64,000 nucleotides of DNA, taken from assembly GCF_000983115.1 (NCBI RefSeq), contig NZ_CGIH01000004.1:62001-126000 (forward strand), in the 5' to 3' direction. Position numbers and translations under genes: made by a program. This DNA is from Syntrophomonas zehnderi OL-4 (GTDB lineage: Bacteria; Bacillota; Syntrophomonadia; Syntrophomonadales; Syntrophomonadaceae). Below, piece after piece: positions 16,996 through 25,831 of this stretch; position 1 is the first letter of the stretch, and each line of letters starts with the position of its first letter. The notes under the pieces are model-generated. The model was not told where the DNA came from and searched no databases. It worked only from the letters and a program-made list of their open reading frames with translations.

Positions 16996-19128
16996 ATGAC
17001 AAAAAATAACCAGTATGGAGGGCTGGATACATTCAAACTTATCGCTGCCTTGCTGGTCATTTGCATCCATACCTCGCCTCTGACTACGTTCAGTGCAAAT
17101 GCAGATTTTCTTTTAACCCGGATCATCGCCCGGATCGCTGTGCCTTTCTTCCTAATGGTAACAGGCTTTTTTATCCTGCCTCCCTACCTGTTTGCAAGTA
17201 GCCGGGACAGGCTTCCGCTTATGCGGTTTCTCAAAAAGGTTGTGTTTTTGTACGCTGTAGCCATCATCATCTATTGGCCGGTCAATCTTTACGCAGGCCA
17301 ATTCAAGGGGCTTGATGTTGCCGATGTTATTCGCTTGGTCCTGTTTGATGGCACGTTCTACCACCTGTGGTATCTTCCGGCCGTAATTCTCGGTGCTCTG
17401 ATGGTATTCCTGCTGAGCCGCAAGCTGTCGTTCCAGGCGGTTATGGTTGTCAGCCTGTTTCTGTATGGCATTGGCCTGATGGGAGACAGCTATTTTGGTG
17501 CGATTTCTGGTGTGCCGGTTCTAGCCACGGCCTATGACGCCATGTTTCAAGTATTTTCCTATACCCGTAACGGACTCTTCTACGCTCCTGTCTTTTTGAC
17601 AATGGGCGCATGGTTTGCTCATTCCCCACAGACTGGCGGCAGGAAAAAAAGTGCGGCTGGGTTTGCGCTTTCCATCCTGCTGATGACCATTGAAGGATTT
17701 GTCCTGCACTATACAGGCTGGCAGCGGCACGACAGCATGTATGTTGCTCTTCTGCCTTGCATGTATTTTCTCTATCAGCTGGTCATGGTGTGGGATCGAA
17801 AACCGAACCCATTTTTACGGACTATTTCCACCTGGATTTACATCATTCACCCCCTTTTTATTGTGGTTGTGCGGGGAACGGCAAAAGTAACCGGGCTTGT
17901 GGATATACTGGTACGAAACAGCCTCATCCATTATCTTGCCGTGGCGGTACTGTCTGTTTTGTTTGCTGTGTTGGTGGCCAAGTTGTCCTTTTTAAAAAAG
18001 CAAAAACGATTCCAGAAAGGACGGGCTTGGATAGAGCTTGACCGTGCTGCGCTGCGCCATAATGTGTACGCCCTTCGCGCATTGCTTCCTGATGGTTGTG
18101 AGTTGCTGCCCGCTGTCAAGACAAATGCCTATGGACATGGTGCAGTTTTGATTTCTCAGGAACTGAACCGGCTGGGCGTAAATGCCTTCTGCGTTGCAAC
18201 CGTTTATGAAGGGGCTAAGTTACGTAAAAATCGCGTCAAGGGAACGATTTTAGTTTTAGGCTATACCCACCCGAGTGATTTTTCACTGCTGTGCCGCTAT
18301 AAGCTGACGCAGACTGTACTTGATCTCGCTTATGCGCAGCTACTCGACCAATATGGCAAAAAGATTTCGGTGCATGTCAAAATTGATACGGGAATGCACC
18401 GTTTAGGAGAGCGCAGCGAAAAGACAGAAGAAATAATCAGGATTTTTCAGTGTAAGAACCTAAAAATAGAAGGCGTTTTTACCCATCTATGTGTGGCTGG
18501 CGATCCTTCCCCTAAAAGTACAGAGTATACTCACATCCAGACAAAAGCCTTTTACGATATCATTGCCGAGCTTAGCCAGCGCGGATTTCCATGTCCAAAA
18601 AAGCACATCGTCAGCAGTGATGGCCTTTTGTACTATCCAGAACTGGCTGAAAACTATGCCAGGGTGGGGATCGCACTCTATGGATTACTAAGCAGCCGCG
18701 CTGATTTGAAACGCTGCGGCATTTCCTTGGAGCCGGTTTTGTCCATAAAGGCGCGCATAGCTATGGTTAAGGATTTGTTCCAAGGGGAAGCTGCCGGTTA
18801 CGGACTTCAATTTGTAGCTTCGCAGGATAGCAGAATAGCGGTTGTGGCAATAGGATATGGTGACGGCATCCCGCGTTCCTTGTCGTGTGGGGTGGGAAGC
18901 GTTTTGATTCAGGGCATCAAAGCCCCGATTGTCGGGCAGATATGTATGGATCAAATGTTGGTGGATATCTCCGACATTCCAAACGTCAAGTCCGGAGACA
19001 TCGCCGTTATTATTGGGCAGTCCGGGAATGAAAAAATAACTGCCTGCGACCTCGCTGAGCAGGATGGGACAATCTCCAACGAAATCCTTAGCTGCTTGGG
19101 TGAGCGGTTGGAAAGGCTGTTAATATAA
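16996..19128 (+). CDS. vanT: Membrane-bound serine/alanine racemase, VanT type
   Basis: A 710-residue two-part protein. The N-terminal ~335 residues are an acyltransferase-3 type membrane domain with about ten helices (YGGLDTFKLIAALLVICIHT at the start, ICIHT being the family His). The C-terminal part from about 345 is a PLP alanine-racemase fold: WIELDRAALRHN, AVKTNAYGHG with the PLP lysine K375, KIDTGMHRLG, ARVGIALYG, AIGYGDGIPR and GQICMDQMLVDI. This is the layout of VanT, which imports or binds L-Ser and makes D-Ser for VanG. Start is ATG 16996 with GGAGG at 16984-16988; the longer frame from a TTG at 16867 lacks a site. Length matches VanT of VanG-type strains (~710). Confidence 0.92.
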   Translation: MTKNNQYGGLDTFKLIAALLVICIHTSPLTTFSANADFLLTRIIARIAVPFFLMVTGFFILPPYLFASSRDRLPLMRFLKKVVFLYAVAIIIYWPVNLYAGQFKGLDVADVIRLVLFDGTFYHLWYLPAVILGALMVFLLSRKLSFQAVMVVSLFLYGIGLMGDSYFGAISGVPVLATAYDAMFQVFSYTRNGLFYAPVFLTMGAWFAHSPQTGGRKKSAAGFALSILLMTIEGFVLHYTGWQRHDSMYVALLPCMYFLYQLVMVWDRKPNPFLRTISTWIYIIHPLFIVVVRGTAKVTGLVDILVRNSLIHYLAVAVLSVLFAVLVAKLSFLKKQKRFQKGRAWIELDRAALRHNVYALRALLPDGCELLPAVKTNAYGHGAVLISQELNRLGVNAFCVATVYEGAKLRKNRVKGTILVLGYTHPSDFSLLCRYKLTQTVLDLAYAQLLDQYGKKISVHVKIDTGMHRLGERSEKTEEIIRIFQCKNLKIEGVFTHLCVAGDPSPKSTEYTHIQTKAFYDIIAELSQRGFPCPKKHIVSSDGLLYYPELAENYARVGIALYGLLSSRADLKRCGISLEPVLSIKARIAMVKDLFQGEAAGYGLQFVASQDSRIAVVAIGYGDGIPRSLSCGVGSVLIQGIKAPIVGQICMDQMLVDISDIPNVKSGDIAVIIGQSGNEKITACDLAEQDGTISNEILSCLGERLERLLI

Positions 19129-19133
19129 GATTT

Positions 19134-19176
19134 TAAAAAAGCAACTTTAGCCTTGGGCTGGGGTTGTTTTTTTTTT
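19134..19176 (+). terminator. Intrinsic terminator after vanT
   Basis: CAAC...AGCC-TTG-GGCT...GTTG hairpin followed by a run of ten T (19167-19176), just after the vanT stop. It closes the van cluster. Confidence 0.85.
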
Positions 19177-19232
19177 GCTGTTTTTGAGACTTTTTCACGC
19201 AGTCTGCCTTCAGCCCGGATGCTCATTTAATA

Positions 19233-19261
19233 TTGACAAGTTTAGCTAATTCTACTATTCT
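19233..19261 (+). promoter_or_regulatory. Sigma-A promoter of the Rrf2 gene
   Basis: TTGACA (19233-19238), 17 bp, TATTCT (19256-19261); about 50 bp before the ATG at 19314. Confidence 0.7.
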
Positions 19262-19313
19262 AAAATTAAAACTAACTATACCATTTGAGTATAAATTGGG
19301 AGGTGCTAAACGG

Positions 19314-19736
19314 ATGCAACTAAACCAAGCAACTGACTATTCTTTTCGGGTAATCCTGCACCTAACTTTAAAAGATACTATTGTCTCTGCTAAGGAGTTG
19401 GCAGAACAGGAACAGGTGCCTATGCGTTTTCTGCTAAAAATACTCGGTTCTTTAGTTAAAGCAGGTATTTTAAAATCTTATCGTGGTCAAGAGGGGGGCT
19501 ATGCATTGGCTAAAGATCCCAAAGATATTACTTTGTTAGATGTAATAGAAGCTATGGAAGGTCCCATTGCTATTAATCGTTGTTTAACCCATCAGGATTA
19601 CTGCAGTAAACGTTGGACTAAAGTATGTCCTGTCCATAATGTACTCGGAAATATTCAAAAGGAGCTGGTAGATGACCTTAGTAAGCATAATTTTCAAGAT
19701 TTAATTAATAGCTATCGTAGTTGTCAAAACGAGTAA
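19314..19736 (+). CDS. Rrf2-family Fe-S transcription regulator
   Basis: A 140-residue regulator. Start is ATG 19314 after GGGAGGTG (19298-19304); the upstream in-frame codons overlap the promoter. The N-terminal winged helix (MQLNQATDYSFRVILHLTL, then the HTH around VPMRFLLKILGSLVKAGIL) is the Rrf2 type, and the wing is RGQEGGYALAKDP. Three cysteines in CLTHQDYCSKRWTKVC (about 98-113) have the IscR/NsrR-like spacing of cluster ligands. Family knowledge: such proteins sense Fe-S status, NO or redox. It lies just upstream of, and codirectional with, cydABDC, so it is the likely regulator of the oxidase genes, perhaps as a repressor released by oxygen or NO. Confidence 0.85.
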   Translation: MQLNQATDYSFRVILHLTLKDTIVSAKELAEQEQVPMRFLLKILGSLVKAGILKSYRGQEGGYALAKDPKDITLLDVIEAMEGPIAINRCLTHQDYCSKRWTKVCPVHNVLGNIQKELVDDLSKHNFQDLINSYRSCQNE

Positions 19737-19852
19737 ATATAGCGAAAAAGCATGGTCAAAATCACTATTTTTACTCTGCTTAAAAAAAGTAAAGGAGGGT
19801 AGTCTGGCAAATTGAGTCTTTCAATTTTCAAAACTAAGGGGGGATTTACTAC

Positions 19853-21241
19853 ATGAGCGAGTTGTTACTTGCCCGTTGGCAATTCGGTTTAACATCTGCA
19901 TACCACTTTTTATTTGTTCCTCTTACCCTGGGATTGTCTCTGTTAGTTGCAATTATGGAAACCGCTTATGTTAGAACTGGCAATGATACTTATAAAAAGA
20001 TGACTAAATTCTGGGGAAAACTATTTGTAATTAATTTTGCAATGGGAGTAGTAACCGGTATCGTATTAGTCTTTCAATTTGGTATGAACTGGTCCGAGTA
20101 TTCCCGCTTCGTAGGGGATATTTTTGGGGTTCCTCTGGCAATTGAAGCACTACTAGCCTTTTTCTTAGAATCTACTTTTTTAGGGATTTGGATTTTTGGT
20201 TGGGATAAGATTTCTAAAAAAATTCATTTAATGAGTATTTGGTTAGTCGCTATTGCTAGTAGCATATCATCTTTATGGATTTTAACCGCTAACTCTTTTA
20301 TGCAAAACCCGGTCAGTTATCGACTTACAGAGACGAAAGCTGAACTGGTAAATTTCGGCGGTTTATTAACCAACTCCTATCTTTGGCACCAATTCCCTCA
20401 TGTGTTGCTGGGTGGTTTTTGTACGGGAGCTTTTTTTGTTTTAGGGGTTAGTGCTTATCATCTTTTACGGAAAAATGATGCAGCTTTTTTTAAAAAGTCT
20501 TTCCAAATCGGAATTATTATAGGTTTAATTAGTGTATTAGGGGTAGTTGGATTAGGACATGTTCAAGGACAATACTTAGTAAAAAACAAGCCTCTGAAAA
20601 TGGCAGCAGCCGAAGCATTATGGGAAACTGCTGATCCTGCTCCTTTTGCCATAGTAGCTAGTATTGATCAAGAAAAGAGGGAAAACTCTTGGGAAATATC
20701 AATACCAGCCTTTACCAGTTTTATGGCCTATAACAGCTTTTCGGGAGAGGTCAAAGGATTGCGGGATTTACAAGCCGAATACGAAGCTGCTTATGGTCCA
20801 GGGGATTACCTACCGCCAGTAACTCCTGTTTTTTGGAGTTTTAGACTCATGGTGGGAGCTGGCTCCTTAATGGCTTTACTTGCTTTGTTAGGTATTTTCG
20901 CCCACTTTAGAGGTAGATTAGACGATAGAACCTTTTTATTACGTGCCTTTACTTGGGCTATTCCCCTCCCCTTTTTAGCCAACTTATTTGGTTGGATTGT
21001 GACTGAAATGGGTAGACAGCCTTGGATTGTTTACGGTTTACAGACTGTAAATGATGCGGTTTCGCCTAACGTATCTGCGGGAGAAATATGGGTTACCCTC
21101 ATCGGATTTACCGTTATCTATTCTCTTTTAGCATTAGCAGATTTATATCTTCTAACTAAATATGCTAAACTTGGCCCTATTGAAATTGATATTAGCAAAG
21201 ATATTCAAGTTCCTGGGGAGGAGGTTTCCTTATGGACCTAA
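19853..21241 (+). CDS. cydA: Cytochrome bd ubiquinol/menaquinol oxidase subunit I
   Basis: A 462-residue membrane subunit carrying hemes b558, b595 and d. It oxidises quinol and reduces O2 to water. Heme ligands by position: H18 (SAYHFLFVP), H183 (HQFPHVLLGG) and M333 (FRLMVGAGS); the conserved E385 precedes GRQPW (TEMGRQPW). The Q-loop between helices 6 and 7 is the short form usual in Firmicutes, and overall length fits that class. It follows GGGGGG upstream of the ATG and overlaps cydB by 10 bp. Codon use is clearly more A/T-rich than in the clp/dnaK genes, hinting at transfer. In an anaerobe it would scavenge O2. Confidence 0.95.
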   Translation: MSELLLARWQFGLTSAYHFLFVPLTLGLSLLVAIMETAYVRTGNDTYKKMTKFWGKLFVINFAMGVVTGIVLVFQFGMNWSEYSRFVGDIFGVPLAIEALLAFFLESTFLGIWIFGWDKISKKIHLMSIWLVAIASSISSLWILTANSFMQNPVSYRLTETKAELVNFGGLLTNSYLWHQFPHVLLGGFCTGAFFVLGVSAYHLLRKNDAAFFKKSFQIGIIIGLISVLGVVGLGHVQGQYLVKNKPLKMAAAEALWETADPAPFAIVASIDQEKRENSWEISIPAFTSFMAYNSFSGEVKGLRDLQAEYEAAYGPGDYLPPVTPVFWSFRLMVGAGSLMALLALLGIFAHFRGRLDDRTFLLRAFTWAIPLPFLANLFGWIVTEMGRQPWIVYGLQTVNDAVSPNVSAGEIWVTLIGFTVIYSLLALADLYLLTKYAKLGPIEIDISKDIQVPGEEVSLWT

Positions 21242-22236
21242 ATATTCTATGGTTTATTCTAGTCGGTGTCTTGTTTTGTGGGTTCTTCTTTTTAGAAGGC
21301 TTTGATTACGGTGTCGGGATATTACTGCCTTTTGTTGGTAAAACAGATATAGAGCGACGGGTTCTAATCAACTCAATTGGACCTGTTTGGGATGGGAATC
21401 AGGTTTGGATGATTACTGCTGGTGGTGCTATTTTTGCAGCTTTTCCAAATTGGTATGCCACCCTTTTTAGCGGTTTTTATCTGGCTTTGTTTCTACTATT
21501 GTTAGCCTTGATTATTCGCGGGGTATCTTTTGAATTTAGAAGTAAAGATGACAATCCCTTATGGCGTTCTATGTGGGATTGGGCTTTATGGTTAGGTAGT
21601 TTACTGCCAGCTTTACTATGGGGAATTGCAATAGCCAATTTAATACGTGGGGTACCGATTGATGCTAACATGCATTTTACAGGTAACTTTTTCTCCTTGC
21701 TATCTCCTTTTACAATAATGACTGGGATAGCCTTTGTAGCTTTATTTACTTATCATGGCGCCTTGTATTTAACTTTAAAAGTAGAAGGGGATTTATTGCA
21801 GCGGGTTAAAGATTTAACACCTAAACTTGGGGTAATTGCTATAATTACCGTAGTAGCTATGGCTGGCTTGCTGCTGGCAGAAACTGATATTATAGCTAAA
21901 CCTATTTCTATGATAACTTTAGCTTTAACAGCAATAGTATTAATTGTTTCTGTCTTGGCTGCCCGAGGTGGCAGTTTCGGTCGTAGTTTTTTTGCTACTG
22001 CTTTAACTATAGTATTTACTGTAATTACTATCTTTACTGGACTATTCCCTCGAGTAATGGTTTCTAGTTTAGAACCTGCTTGGAATCTAACTATTTACAA
22101 CGCAGCTTCCGGTTTTAACACCCTTAAAGTAATGACTGTTGTAGCAGTAATCTTAGTGCCGATTGTATTAGCTTATCAAGCTTGGGCTTATTGGACTTTC
22201 CGCCATCGGGTCAGTGTAGAAGACTTAAATTATTAA
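21232..22236 (+). CDS. cydB: Cytochrome bd oxidase subunit II
   Basis: A 334-residue membrane protein with about eight helices that pairs with CydA. It shows the family N-terminus FFLEGFDYGVGILLPF, then GPVWDGNQVWMITAGGAIFAAFP, and the C-terminal Y..WAYWTFRHRV. It begins inside the end of cydA (GGAGGAGG just upstream), which points to translational coupling. Length is standard. Confidence 0.95.
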   Translation: MDLNILWFILVGVLFCGFFFLEGFDYGVGILLPFVGKTDIERRVLINSIGPVWDGNQVWMITAGGAIFAAFPNWYATLFSGFYLALFLLLLALIIRGVSFEFRSKDDNPLWRSMWDWALWLGSLLPALLWGIAIANLIRGVPIDANMHFTGNFFSLLSPFTIMTGIAFVALFTYHGALYLTLKVEGDLLQRVKDLTPKLGVIAIITVVAMAGLLLAETDIIAKPISMITLALTAIVLIVSVLAARGGSFGRSFFATALTIVFTVITIFTGLFPRVMVSSLEPAWNLTIYNAASGFNTLKVMTVVAVILVPIVLAYQAWAYWTFRHRVSVEDLNY

Positions 22237-22281
22237 CTGAGAAAAAAGCTTATAAATTTTGGTTTTAATACTTTGATTTAG

Positions 22282-22318
22282 ATGAATGTATAAATACTCT
22301 ATATATTTATACATTCAT
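22282..22318. terminator. Perfect A/T-rich hairpin between cydB and cydD
   Basis: ATGAATGTATAAAT (22282-22295) and ATTTATACATTCAT (22305-22318) form a 14-bp perfect stem with a 9-nt loop, followed by a weakly T-rich stretch. It could terminate or damp transcription between cydAB and cydDC, or protect the cydAB mRNA end. Confidence 0.55.
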
Positions 22319-22365
22319 TTAATTATTATTACTTTTACTCTTTAGTAGAAAACGGGGGTCACTAA

Positions 22366-24096
22366 ATGGCACCTAGCTCCTTATTAAAATTAACTAAACA
22401 TATGAAAAAGGAATTCATATTAGTTATCATAATTGGCACCTTAACAGGTATTTTAATAATATTTCAAGCCCTAACTATCGCCCGCATTGTGGATGGCAGT
22501 TTTTTAAAAGGTTTAGGGCTGGCAGACCTAAAACCATTATTCCTAGGATTGTTATTTATTATCCTCTTTAGGGCCGGCCTTTTTTGGCTAGGGGAGGTAT
22601 TAGCCCATAGAGGTGCTACCCTAGTTAAAGAAAATTTACGCAAGGAATTGTTAAAACACCTTTTTGCCCTAGGTCCCATATATGGTCGTAGTCAAGATAC
22701 TGGGCATCTTGTCAATACTTTAATAGAAGGAGTAGAAGCACTAGAAGTATACTTTTCCCGTTACTTGCCTAACTTAGCCTTAGCTGCGATTATTCCCATT
22801 GGAATTTTACTGGTAGCTTTTCCCCAAGACTTATTAACTAGTTTGATCTTTTTGCTAACAGCTCCTTTAATACCTCTATTTATGATCCTGATCGGCAATT
22901 TAGCCGATGCTAGAGCTAACCAACAATGGTATATCTTAGGTCGGATGAGCAGTCATTTTTTGGATGTGTTAGACGGATTAGCTACTTTAAAACTTCTTAA
23001 ACAAAGTGCCTCCCAAGCCCAGATTATGTCACGTTTAAGTCAGGAATGGCAAACTACCACCATGAGCGTCCTTAGAATTGCCTTTTTATCAGCTTTCTTT
23101 TTAGAGTTTTTTATTACTATTAGTACTGCCATCGTAGCCGTTGCTTTAGGTTTAAGACTCATCTACGGAAAAATTGCTTTTGAAACCGCCTTTTTTCTAC
23201 TGCTTTTAGCACCAGAATATTATACCCCCTTAAGAACTTTGGGAGTTAACTACCATGCTGGTATAACTGGTATTAAGGCAGCCACAGATATTTTTGAACT
23301 GTTAAACACCCCTATACCACCTCAACAGGAAGGTAAAAAAATAGTCACCCCCCAAATACTTGCAAAAGGGATTGCTTTTACTAACGTCAGCTTTGCTTAT
23401 AATAATGAAACGACTGCTATAAAAGATGTTTCTTTTAATATTAAACCAGGAGAAAAACTAGCTATTGTAGGTTTTAGCGGGGCAGGAAAAAGTACTATTT
23501 TACGTCTTTTAATGGGCTTTGTCACCCCTCAACAAGGTAATATATTTATTGGGGATACCCCTTTAACAGATTTATATATGGATAATTGGCGCGAACAAAT
23601 CGTATTAGTCCCTCAAAACCCGTATTTATTTTATGGTTCTGTTAAAGAAAACATAGCTTTTAGCAGACCAAAAGCTACCTTAAAAGAGGTAAAACAGGCA
23701 GCCCGGTTAGCGGAGATTCATTCCATTATCGAAACCCTTCCCCAAGGTTATGATACTATTATTGGTCAGGGGGCTCGCACTTTAAGCAGCGGACAAAAAC
23801 AACGATTAGCTTTAGCCCGAGCCTTTTTAGTAGATAGCCCCTTAGTATTGCTAGATGAGGCAACTACTAGTCTTGATCCAGAAAATGAACAGCTTATAAA
23901 GCTAGCCTTGCAAAGGTTATTGACCAATAAAACCGCTATTTTAGTAGCCCACCGGCTAGCTACCTTGGAAATGGCAGATAAAATTATAGTTATGGAAAAA
24001 GGTCAGATAGTAGAGCTAGGTACCCATAAAAAGTTACTAGAGGCTAAAGGCAGCTACTATCAACTAAGGCAGGCTTACGGGGGGATAACAATTTGA
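22366..24096 (+). CDS. cydD: ABC exporter half, cytochrome bd biogenesis (CydD)
   Basis: A 576-residue half-transporter: six-helix membrane domain (about 1-320) and ATPase domain (about 335-570) with Walker A GFSGAGKST, signature TLSSGQKQR (a variant of LSGGQ), Walker B LVLLDEATT and the H-loop His in VAHRL. CydDC exports cysteine/glutathione-type reductants and is needed to assemble cytochrome bd, so its place after cydAB fits. It overlaps cydC by 4 bp. The Ser replacing the first Gly of the signature is a known variant, and the site should still be able to bind ATP. Confidence 0.92.
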   Translation: MAPSSLLKLTKHMKKEFILVIIIGTLTGILIIFQALTIARIVDGSFLKGLGLADLKPLFLGLLFIILFRAGLFWLGEVLAHRGATLVKENLRKELLKHLFALGPIYGRSQDTGHLVNTLIEGVEALEVYFSRYLPNLALAAIIPIGILLVAFPQDLLTSLIFLLTAPLIPLFMILIGNLADARANQQWYILGRMSSHFLDVLDGLATLKLLKQSASQAQIMSRLSQEWQTTTMSVLRIAFLSAFFLEFFITISTAIVAVALGLRLIYGKIAFETAFFLLLLAPEYYTPLRTLGVNYHAGITGIKAATDIFELLNTPIPPQQEGKKIVTPQILAKGIAFTNVSFAYNNETTAIKDVSFNIKPGEKLAIVGFSGAGKSTILRLLMGFVTPQQGNIFIGDTPLTDLYMDNWREQIVLVPQNPYLFYGSVKENIAFSRPKATLKEVKQAARLAEIHSIIETLPQGYDTIIGQGARTLSSGQKQRLALARAFLVDSPLVLLDEATTSLDPENEQLIKLALQRLLTNKTAILVAHRLATLEMADKIIVMEKGQIVELGTHKKLLEAKGSYYQLRQAYGGITI

Positions 24097-25814
24097 AAAC
24101 TACTTTCCGTTTAGCAAAATTAAGGGTTCCTTATTGGAAACTGATAGTGTTAGGAGTTCTTTTAGCTTTTTTAACTATAAGCAGTAATATGGGGCTATTA
24201 ATCGCCTCAGCTTTTTTATTATCTTGGTCAGCTTTAAAACCATCTGTAATGGATTTAATGAAACTAATCGCCACGGTACGTTTTTTTGGTTTATCAAGGG
24301 CTGTTTTTCGCTATGGAGAGCGGTATACGACTCATCAAGCCGCATTAGCTATTTTAGGCAATATAAGGAACTGGGTTTATCTTGCTTTAGCTAGCCTGTC
24401 TCCTGGTCAACTACAAAACTATCATAGTGGTCAATTGCTATCCCGCTTAGTTACTGATGTGGAAAAATTACAGGAAATCTATCTTCGGGTACTATTGCCT
24501 CCTCTAATTGCCTTGTTGGTGTTTATCGCTACTTTTGTTTTTCTGCTACAGTTTCACTGGTCGTTGGCGATATTCTTTGCTTGCCTATATTTTTTAGCTG
24601 CCCTAGGCATCCCTTTATTAGTTAAACGACTAACAAAATCAAAAACTGATTTAACTAGATCCAGGGAACTTTTAAATACTTATCTTACCGATAGTATTAA
24701 AGGTCTTACGGAGATTACCGCCTTTCGCAGAGCTAGTGATACTATAGAAATAGCTGCAGGACAAGACAATAGTTTAACCCGTTGGCAAAACCAGTTAGCC
24801 AGCAGAAATGCCCTAACCGGCACCTTAACCCAGCTAATCTCACATTTAGCAATGTATACCACTCTATTATTGGCAGTTTACTTAGTATCTAAAGGAGAGT
24901 TAAAAGGTATTTGGATAGCCCCTTTAGCATTAGGGGTATTAGCTAGTTTCGAAGCAGTTCAAAACTTAGCCCATATTATCCCTAACTTGGAGGATAGTAT
25001 TTCTGCCGGCAAACGAGTCTTAGAATTAGTTGATACGCCTCCAGCCGTTATCCGCCCTCATTTAGAGGAAACTTGGCTGCCTTTGCCAAATTACAACTTG
25101 GCTGTTAATAATCTTTCCTTTACTTATCCCGACTCCAATCAACCTGCCTTGGAGGGAATCAACCTTTACCTTCATCATGGAAATAAGATTGGTATTGTAG
25201 GTGCAAGCGGATCAGGTAAAAGCACCTTAGCCCATTTACTGTTAGGCTTTTGGCGTTATGAAGAAGGATCTATCATGATAGGAGGCCGGGAACTAAATTC
25301 TTTCCCCGAAGAAATATTATGGTCTACTTTAGGTATAGTATCACGCCAAACTTATTTGTTTAATGCTACTATTAAAGAAAATATACTACTAGCTAAGCCC
25401 GATGCAACCGAAGAAGAACTATTAAAAGCAGTAGCAAAAGCCCAGCTAATACCCCATCTGGAAAAACTACCTAAAGGGCTTGATACTAAAATTGGAGAAG
25501 ACGGTTGGAAGCTATCTGGTGGCCAAAGACAGCTGGTAGCTTTAGCAAGAATTTTTTTAAGTAATCCGCCTATACTGATTTTAGATGAAGCTACCGAAGG
25601 TTTAGACCCGATTACTGAACAGGAAGTACTAATTGCTGTTAAAGAATTAATGGAACACCGTTCCGCAATTTTTGTTACCCATCGGCTCCTAGGTCTAGAA
25701 GAAATGGATGAAATAATAGTCTTGGCTCAAGGCAAAATTGCAGAGAAAGGTCGCCATCAAGATTTAATAAATAAACCTAGTCTTTACCGTAAAATGTATC
25801 AGGCCACCAACTAA
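24093..25814 (+). CDS. cydC: ABC exporter half, cytochrome bd biogenesis (CydC)
   Basis: A 573-residue partner of the preceding gene. Membrane domain about 1-310; ATPase with Walker A GASGSGKST, signature KLSGGQRQL, Walker B ILILDEATEG and H-loop VTHRL. It begins at ATG-like TTG 24093 overlapping the cydD stop (translation coupling). Periplasmic-side reductant export for heme d/b assembly is the family role. It ends the A/T-rich cyd block; only 17 bp separate it from the convergent c-di-GMP gene. Confidence 0.92.
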   Translation: MKTTFRLAKLRVPYWKLIVLGVLLAFLTISSNMGLLIASAFLLSWSALKPSVMDLMKLIATVRFFGLSRAVFRYGERYTTHQAALAILGNIRNWVYLALASLSPGQLQNYHSGQLLSRLVTDVEKLQEIYLRVLLPPLIALLVFIATFVFLLQFHWSLAIFFACLYFLAALGIPLLVKRLTKSKTDLTRSRELLNTYLTDSIKGLTEITAFRRASDTIEIAAGQDNSLTRWQNQLASRNALTGTLTQLISHLAMYTTLLLAVYLVSKGELKGIWIAPLALGVLASFEAVQNLAHIIPNLEDSISAGKRVLELVDTPPAVIRPHLEETWLPLPNYNLAVNNLSFTYPDSNQPALEGINLYLHHGNKIGIVGASGSGKSTLAHLLLGFWRYEEGSIMIGGRELNSFPEEILWSTLGIVSRQTYLFNATIKENILLAKPDATEEELLKAVAKAQLIPHLEKLPKGLDTKIGEDGWKLSGGQRQLVALARIFLSNPPILILDEATEGLDPITEQEVLIAVKELMEHRSAIFVTHRLLGLEEMDEIIVLAQGKIAEKGRHQDLINKPSLYRKMYQATN

Positions 25815-25831
25815 AGCCTGAAATGAAAAGC

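Noticed and set aside
12104-19128. Complete vanA/vanB-type (D-Lac) resistance operon
   Set aside because: No VanH dehydrogenase and no VanX; the ligase has VanG motifs and a VanT racemase is present, so D-Ser is the logical product.
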